Shown here one piece after another: positions 58,513 through 64,000 of a stretch of 64,000 nt of DNA. This DNA comes from Candidatus Uhrbacteria bacterium. GTDB lineage: Bacteria; Patescibacteriota; Patescibacteriia; 2-12-FULL-60-25. The stretch covers positions 1 through 64,000 of the forward strand of contig JADZEJ010000007.1 of assembly GCA_020850575.1 (NCBI GenBank), in the 5' to 3' direction. How positions within the stretch are numbered: position 1 is the stretch's first letter; every line of letters starts with the position of its first letter. A program made the position numbers and the translations under genes. The notes beneath the pieces were generated by a model, which ran no database searches, was not told the DNA's origin, and saw only the letters and a program-made list of their open reading frames with translations.

Positions 58513-58537
58513 AATCCTGCCTTCCGGCGGGTTTTTG
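58513..58537 (+). terminator. Terminator after tRNA-Glu
   Basis: CCTGCC/GGCGGG stem (one T-G pair) with TTCC loop at 58516-58531, followed by TTTTTG, eight bp after the tRNA CCA. Confidence 0.88.
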
Positions 58538-58647
58538 ATTGTTCGTTATTTTAATAAAATACTGCCACCCGGCATCATTTTTGTTGTTCAAAATCCCTTC
58601 CCCGGAACCCTTCCCAAAAAAGACATTTCAGCCTAATCTGGCGCTAT

Positions 58648-59649
58648 ATGGAACAACGTATTGCTCAATTGGCAAAACACCTCAAAACCGTTCTCACAGA
58701 TGCCATTTGCCTTCAACCAAATGAACATGCCTTGGTCATTTATGATACCGAAGCACCACTGACACGCATCGTAACCGAAGCCTATCGTGAGGCTCTGCCA
58801 CAAGGGCGTTTTGTCGATTTTGCAACCGTTACACCGACAGATATTTTTACCAGTATCGAAAATCTCAAAGCAGGAGATCTTGTTATCCTCGTTCAATCAA
58901 CCAATTTTCGTTTAAGTGAATTCCGCATTCGAATTGAGCTCTTTAAGCGTGGACTAAAAACCATTGAACATAGTCACCTGCTCCGCATGTCTGAAGATCA
59001 ATTTGATACCTATATTGCTGCCCTCGCCTACGATAAACAACGTCTACGCCAACAAGGTCATACATTAAAAAATATCTTAGATGCCTGCAATACCATCACA
59101 GTTGAATGTGAAGACACGACGCTAACATTTTCAGGTGGCATGGAAGAAACCAAACTCAATATTGGAGATTATTCTGGCATGACCAATGTCGGTGGCACAT
59201 TCCCCATCGGTGAAGTATTTTCCGAAGCAAAAGATTTGACCAAAACGCAAGGCTCAGTACGTATTTTTGGTTTTGCAGGCGACGATCATGCCGTACGCCT
59301 ATTTTCCCCGTTCATCGCCACCGTAACTAACGGCATTCTTGATGCAAGCGACTGTCCGGTAGAATTCACTCACGTGTTAAATCTGATACGTGAAGATGAG
59401 CCAGTTACCGTTCGTGAATTTGGTCTCGGTTTAAACAATGCATTGGGCAAAAACAATATTGTCAACGACATAACTGCCTTTGAACGTCAAAAAGGCTTAC
59501 ACCTCTCACTAGGTGCAAAGCATGCCCAATATAATAAAGAAGGATTTAATCGAAAAACCGGACGCTACCATGTCGATATTTTTATAGACGCTACACGAAT
59601 CTTAGTTGACGATAAAATCATCTACCAAAACGGAGACTTTACATTTTAG
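58648..59649 (+). CDS. M29-type aminopeptidase-like protein
   Basis: A 333-residue protein matching the thermophilic metallo-aminopeptidase (AmpS/M29) group in its C-terminal half. TNVGGTFPIGEVFSEAK carries a metal-ligand Glu, and VTVREFGLGLNNALGKN and LHLSLGAKH follow. RYHVDIFID supplies the His and Asp ligands. The N-terminal half is an alpha/beta domain with an ALVIYDTEAP start. Other members of this fold are dioxygenases, so peptidase activity is likely but not certain. A TTCCCA-17 bp-TAATCT promoter ends eight bases before the ATG. The stop overlaps the convergent 83-residue gene by 11 bp. Confidence 0.85.
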   Translation: MEQRIAQLAKHLKTVLTDAICLQPNEHALVIYDTEAPLTRIVTEAYREALPQGRFVDFATVTPTDIFTSIENLKAGDLVILVQSTNFRLSEFRIRIELFKRGLKTIEHSHLLRMSEDQFDTYIAALAYDKQRLRQQGHTLKNILDACNTITVECEDTTLTFSGGMEETKLNIGDYSGMTNVGGTFPIGEVFSEAKDLTKTQGSVRIFGFAGDDHAVRLFSPFIATVTNGILDASDCPVEFTHVLNLIREDEPVTVREFGLGLNNALGKNNIVNDITAFERQKGLHLSLGAKHAQYNKEGFNRKTGRYHVDIFIDATRILVDDKIIYQNGDFTF

Positions 59650-59890
59650 TTGTCGTCGAGGTGGAGTTCGATCGATATTTTCCAACTCGAGCTAAAAAAC
59701 GATATACCAAATATGGCGATTGTTTGTGATACAACGTCGCGCATCCTTTACAGGCAACTTTTCCCTCTTTACGAAATGATTCGCAACATTCAATTTTAAT
59801 TTCCTTTTTACCAATCAAAATCAAAAAATGAATCCACCAACGTTGAAGCCGCGGGCGATCACGAAAATCTGTCGGTAATGGAGAAATCAT
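59639..59890 (-). CDS. Small Cys-rich protein, 83 aa (doubtful)
   Basis: An 83-residue basic frame with a CC-x(10)-C-x2-C arrangement (residues about 35-50, ECCESF and ACKGCATLYH) that could bind zinc or an iron-sulfur centre. It is followed by a YLVYRFLARVG segment. The N-terminus is Arg/Trp-rich and the tail Ser/Thr-rich. It is convergent with the M29-like gene and divergent from the repeat protein, and has no clear promoter. The Cys spacing argues for a real gene; otherwise coding is unproven. Confidence 0.45.
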   Translation of the reverse strand: MISPLPTDFRDRPRLQRWWIHFLILIGKKEIKIECCESFRKEGKVACKGCATLYHKQSPYLVYRFLARVGKYRSNSTSTTTKM

Positions 59891-60008
59891 AGAGCTAACA
59901 GTAAAAAAACAAATTGACTCAATGAACTCACGCTGAAGAGTCGAAAAACAATATCAAAACAAAAAGTAAAAAGAAAGAAAGAATTGTATTAAGAAAAATT
60001 GATTAACA

Positions 60009-60017
60009 TGTTACTAT
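60009..60017 (+). promoter_or_regulatory. Extended -10 of the repeat protein gene (leaderless)
   Basis: TG-T-TACTAT ends six bases before the ATG at 60024. Confidence 0.5.
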
Positions 60018-60023
60018 AGTTCT

Positions 60024-63000
60024 ATGAGCATGAAACACTTTTTTCATTCATTTATTTTTTGTTCCATTTTGTTTTTCATTTGCACATTTGCCAATACAGG
60101 TCATGCAATGTCTGCAACCAATGTCCAACCCGCAAATCTCGTCCAATCAAATCAAATTTCTAATACCATTACCTTTACCAGTGCAGTATCAATACCGTCC
60201 GATGGAAAAATCAAAATTATTTTTCCATCCGGTTTTAATGTAAGTAATGCCTCGAGTGGATCTTGTAGCTCAATGAATGGTGGATTCTTAACCTCTGTTT
60301 CCGGTCAAACTGTAACCATCACCCGAAATAATACGGGAACAATAAGAATAGCCGGTGCTCAAACCTGTACTATTGAAGGAATTGCTAATCCATCAAGCCT
60401 AGGAAGTACCGGTACTTACACCATTCAAATAGCCAATGGATCAAACGCTGTCATCGATCAAGATACGGTCGTAGCCGCAGATACGATAATCGCTCCAGGA
60501 ACAATAAGTGTTTCCAATGTCGCAACCGAAAACCAAGTAAGTGGAGTCAAATCCCGTGCGACCATCACCTTTACCTCCCAAAACACAATCGCCCGAGATG
60601 GCATCGTTTCTGTTATTTTTCCAACAGGTTTTGACACAACGAACATTACGAGTCCAACGTGCACATCTATGGACGGAAGTTTTTCTTTCTCCACTTCAAG
60701 TCAAACCGTTAACATTATCCGTACAGGTAACGGAATCAATCAACCGGCAGCAGCTGAATCATGCATAATTGACGGGATCATCGCACCAACTAGTACCGGA
60801 TTAAGTGGCACATACTTCATCAATACAAAAGATAATCTTGGAAATATCACCGATAGCGCAACAGTAACCGGAGACATGTACTATGCGGCGCCAAGCTTAA
60901 TTTCGACGGATGTTCAGCCAGCAACGTTGGTCGCAGGCGCAAACAGTGTGGCTACAATCAGCTTTACTACGGTAACTTCAACGCCAATCGATGCAAAAAT
61001 TCGCGTGACTTTTCCGTCAAATTTTAATCTATCTCCAATTTCCACCGTAACATGTGCCACCATATCAGGAAGTATCAGTTTTTCCACTTCAAGCAATGTT
61101 CTTTTAATTTCTCGAAACGGGAATGGCATCACCGAAATCGCAGGTGCCGAATCTTGTACAGCAACCAATGTACGCAATCCTCAAATTTCAGGGTCAACCG
61201 GAACCTACAATATCGAAATTATCGATAGTCAATCCACTCCGGTAGTCATATCTTCAGCAAGCGTATCCGCGGACACGATTGCGCCAAATGCATTGACTGG
61301 CGCTAACATAACTCCAGAGAATTATGTTGCGAATACAACACAAGTCCATACGCTAAATTTCACAAGCGCAAATCCTATTCCAGCTGACGGAAAAATAATT
61401 GTCACCTATCCTGCAGGTTTCTCCTTAAACGAAGCAGCTTCAGCAAATTGTGCTGGTTTTGACGGCTCATTGGGAGTGACAACTTCAAGTCAAAGTCTCA
61501 TCCTTACTCGGAGTGGTGGTACACCGAGTACTCCGGGACCTGTTGATTGTTTAATTTATAGCATAGGTAATCGAAGCCCAGGCGCGAGTGGTATCTACAG
61601 CGTCAGCACCACCAATGCCACCAATATCGTAATCGACCAAGCTGCTGCAGCCTCTGATACCTATATCGCATCAGCTGCTTTAACAGGAACAAATGTCCAA
61701 CCGATCACTCTCGTTCGTAATGTATATACCGATCAAATAATTTTATTCACCACGACACTTAATATTCCAACTGAAGGTAAAATTCGCATTACTTATGCAG
61801 CTGGCTTTGATGTAAGTGCAGCCACCGGTGGTACTTGTACCGGTTTTGACGGCTCACTTTCAACGAGTAGTAGCGGCCAAATCGTAACATTATCCAGAAG
61901 TGGAGGTAGTACCGATGTTTCAGGTGCAAAAACTTGTCGTATTTACGGAATAAGAAATCCATCCGGCGCAGGAAGCACTGGTACATACACTATAAGCGTA
62001 ACCGACAAAAATAACGTCATCATTAGCACCTTAGCCACTGTTACCGCAGATATAATTACCGTACCGGGGACCCTCACTTCACCTGATATTCAACCACTAA
62101 ACCTTGTTGCTGGCGCCACCACGACTGCCACCGTCGTTTTTAGCACAGCCGTAGGTATCCCCCATGATGGAAAAATAGCTCTTACCTTCCCTTCTGATTT
62201 TGTACTAAATGGAGCAAGTGGAATTAGTTGTTCTGGTTTTCTTGGTGGTGCTTCAATCGCAACATCTGGCACAAATCAATTAATCATTTCACGTGATGGA
62301 ACTGATAACGGGGTGTCGGCAGCAACAATTTCTTGTCTCATAACCTCAATCAAAAATCCAACGGTAAGCGGAAGCGCTGGTTCGTATCTCATTGAAAACA
62401 CGGATTTGAATGGAAATCTGATTTCTTCGGTCATTGCCGGAGCCGATACGCTCACAGCCGGAAATATAACGGCAAACCTCGAACCGGATACTTTGCTCAT
62501 AAGCGCCACCACAACATATACATACTCATTTACTGCCACCAATACAATTCCTTCTAATGGAAAACTATCCGTCACGTTCCCATCAAGCATAAGTTTAGTT
62601 GGCGTAACATCAACATCAATGACTTGTAGCGGTCTTGATGGAAGTCTATCTTCTTCCGTCTCCGGACAAACCATCACGAGCGTAAGAAGTGGGGGCACGA
62701 CTACAACCGAAAATAGCCTTATAACCTGTACCATTGTAAATCTACGCAATCCTACAATGATCGGTTCAGCCGGAACGTATATCGGACGTACGACGAATTT
62801 TATCGACCAATTTATCGATGAAAATACTTCAATCGCCGGACAAACATTTGCTACCAGTGGAACACTTCCTAGTGCTGATTTGTCTCTTTCTTCTCTCACA
62901 ACAAATAGTACGCCAACTATAACGCTCAATTTCAATACATCTCTTGGATTACCCCGTGATGGAAAAATAGTACTCACTTTTCCCAATGGCTTTAACCTAA

Positions 63001-64000
63001 CGAATACCATTACGACAAGCTGCTCTGGATTATCCGGTAGCACAACAAGTTCAGTCTCCGGTCAAATTCTGACCATTACAAGATCCGGAGCAAACAGTCG
63101 TGGATTGGGGAGCATCACATGCACCATTTCAGGAATAGTAAATCCAGCTTCAGCAGGCGTAGCTGGAAACTATTCCCTTGAACTTCAAACTCCACACAAC
63201 CTGACTATCGAACAAAATATGGCTATCACAGGCGATACGTTTATTGCACCGGTGGTTAGCAGCGGTGGTGGAGGCGGAGGGGGTGGCTCAAGCACACCAA
63301 TCACTACACCAACATTTCAAACTTCAGCTGATCCGCAAATTCGAAAACAAATCGAAGAACGTTTAGCAAAACTCCCAGTTGCTCAACATACTCTCGTAAA
63401 ACTCATCGATGACGGTAATCCAAATACCCAACAAGATAGCGCCGTCTATTACATTGGGAGCGATGGTCTACGACATGCATTTCCAAACAGTAAAATTTAT
63501 TTTTCTTGGTATTGTGATTTTAACGGAGTGGTTACACTCACCGCAAAAGACCTCGCTTCAATCGGATTAGGTCGCAACATTCCATATCGTGCCGGCAGTA
63601 AACTTGTTAAATTCACCACCGATACCAAAGTCTACCTCGTCACTCAATTCTCTGAACTCCGTGCCATTCCAGACGAAAAATTTGCTGCAAAACTTTTCGG
63701 TTCGAATTGGAATAAACTGGTTGACGATATTTCAGACGCATTCTACCTAGACTACACTTTTGGAAAACCATTCTCCGAAAACGAGAATATATCACTCGAA
63801 AGTATCCTCGCTAGCTCTCTTATTCCAAGCGACGATCTCCGAATCACCGGCTACACTCGTCCAGCAGGACTAAACAAACAAATTTGTACCGCCAATAAAG
63901 AAGAACCCGTAGCATCCAATACAACAAATGCCTTCAAAAGACCAAGTTCAATCCCAAAGACCTTCATCTTTAAGAACGAACTTTCAATTTCCAGTGCCAG
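60024..64000 (+). CDS. Secreted repeat protein with eight ~130-aa Cys-paired repeats, partial
   Basis: The frame opens at the ATG at 60024 and is still open at the window end (about 1325 residues). Residues 1-29 are a signal peptide (FCSILFFICTFANTGHA). Eight repeats of about 130 residues follow. Each has a DGKI-x-VTFP-type strand, a first Cys followed by Gly/Ser-Asp-Gly-Ser in most copies, a GQT-like strand and a second Cys before a G-I-x-NP turn. Each ends near ADTI. The two Cys per copy probably form a disulfide. After a run of eight Gly (about 1080) a different domain begins: DSAVYYIGSDGLRHAFPN and SKLVKFTTDTKVYLVTQFSEL. It recalls a domain common in Patescibacteria surface proteins. An S-layer or adhesin role is inferred. 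Confidence 0.9.
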   Translation, partial: MSMKHFFHSFIFCSILFFICTFANTGHAMSATNVQPANLVQSNQISNTITFTSAVSIPSDGKIKIIFPSGFNVSNASSGSCSSMNGGFLTSVSGQTVTITRNNTGTIRIAGAQTCTIEGIANPSSLGSTGTYTIQIANGSNAVIDQDTVVAADTIIAPGTISVSNVATENQVSGVKSRATITFTSQNTIARDGIVSVIFPTGFDTTNITSPTCTSMDGSFSFSTSSQTVNIIRTGNGINQPAAAESCIIDGIIAPTSTGLSGTYFINTKDNLGNITDSATVTGDMYYAAPSLISTDVQPATLVAGANSVATISFTTVTSTPIDAKIRVTFPSNFNLSPISTVTCATISGSISFSTSSNVLLISRNGNGITEIAGAESCTATNVRNPQISGSTGTYNIEIIDSQSTPVVISSASVSADTIAPNALTGANITPENYVANTTQVHTLNFTSANPIPADGKIIVTYPAGFSLNEAASANCAGFDGSLGVTTSSQSLILTRSGGTPSTPGPVDCLIYSIGNRSPGASGIYSVSTTNATNIVIDQAAAASDTYIASAALTGTNVQPITLVRNVYTDQIILFTTTLNIPTEGKIRITYAAGFDVSAATGGTCTGFDGSLSTSSSGQIVTLSRSGGSTDVSGAKTCRIYGIRNPSGAGSTGTYTISVTDKNNVIISTLATVTADIITVPGTLTSPDIQPLNLVAGATTTATVVFSTAVGIPHDGKIALTFPSDFVLNGASGISCSGFLGGASIATSGTNQLIISRDGTDNGVSAATISCLITSIKNPTVSGSAGSYLIENTDLNGNLISSVIAGADTLTAGNITANLEPDTLLISATTTYTYSFTATNTIPSNGKLSVTFPSSISLVGVTSTSMTCSGLDGSLSSSVSGQTITSVRSGGTTTTENSLITCTIVNLRNPTMIGSAGTYIGRTTNFIDQFIDENTSIAGQTFATSGTLPSADLSLSSLTTNSTPTITLNFNTSLGLPRDGKIVLTFPNGFNLTNTITTSCSGLSGSTTSSVSGQILTITRSGANSRGLGSITCTISGIVNPASAGVAGNYSLELQTPHNLTIEQNMAITGDTFIAPVVSSGGGGGGGGSSTPITTPTFQTSADPQIRKQIEERLAKLPVAQHTLVKLIDDGNPNTQQDSAVYYIGSDGLRHAFPNSKIYFSWYCDFNGVVTLTAKDLASIGLGRNIPYRAGSKLVKFTTDTKVYLVTQFSELRAIPDEKFAAKLFGSNWNKLVDDISDAFYLDYTFGKPFSENENISLESILASSLIPSDDLRITGYTRPAGLNKQICTANKEEPVASNTTNAFKRPSSIPKTFIFKNELSISSA
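60111..63245 (+). repeat. Eight diverged ~390-bp coding repeats
   Basis: Approximate units begin at 60111, 60489, 60885, 61278, 61671, 62058, 62451 and 62847. They encode the repeated Ig-like domains of the secreted protein. DNA identity between copies is low by eye while the protein motif order is kept, so the array is old. Confidence 0.75.

Noticed and set aside
62276-63043. Long minus-strand open frame (255 codons) inside the repeat protein gene
   Set aside because: The plus frame has a signal peptide, regular repeats and a promoter. The minus frame is a mirror of Thr/Ser codons and has no recognisable domain.

Overview
The window looks like a chromosome segment of a Candidate Phyla Radiation (Patescibacteria) bacterium, of the Uhrbacteria/Magasanikbacteria kind. 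This is inferred from gene content, not from a search. Supporting signs are short, tightly packed housekeeping genes; very large Cys-rich or repeat-rich secreted proteins; proteins that begin with a VirB2/TrbC-like pair of membrane helices; a DUF3048 protein; and an rpsP-khpA-trmD cluster without rimM. TGA serves as a stop codon (ybeY and dgkA end in TGA inside ATGA overlaps), so this is not a TGA-recoding lineage such as Gracilibacteria.

Layout: 1-650 holds the start of an EAPV-repeat protein and a small coiled-coil gene. A minus-strand block from tRNA-Asp to about 7600 carries pyk, an HtrA-like protease, nrdR, ftsZ, ftsA, dgkA and ybeY. From 7605 to 22903 lies an island of five consecutive surface-protein genes: two anchored calcium-binding-repeat proteins, a small anchored protein, a 3522-residue giant and its 620-residue paralogue. 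Then come yqeY, rpsU, hisS, lepB and a membrane protein. A divergent plus-strand nucleotidyltransferase and prmC follow, with tRNA-Val between them. Envelope genes (murA, DUF3048, rodA) are mixed with rplY at 28.7-34.2 kb. gyrB, secE, nusG, rplK, an anchored protein, an MGMT-like gene and rplA run on the plus strand. At 39.8-43.7 kb there is a nucleotide cluster: P-loop kinase, RfaE-like transferase and dCMP-deaminase-like protein, convergent with a HIT protein, folA and thyA. Next are gatB, miaA-miaB, lower glycolysis (eno, pgk, gap; pyk is at the other end), a cation ATPase, trmD-khpA-rpsP, tRNA-Glu, an M29-like peptidase and a repeat-built secreted protein that runs off the window end.

The genes cover central functions: lower glycolysis for ATP, division and wall synthesis, translation and tRNA modification, thymidylate supply, and export (lepB, secE). 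The surface genes are probably the host- or matrix-facing part of the cell. No rRNA, CRISPR array, insertion sequence, prophage or restriction system is visible.

Two regulatory themes stand out. Many promoters place a -10 box (often extended, TGnTAyACT-like) only 6-9 nt before the ATG, which predicts leaderless mRNAs. By contrast, rpsU, rplA, rpsP and khpA have classical -35/-10 promoters and structured leaders, and rplK has a structured interval downstream of nusG.
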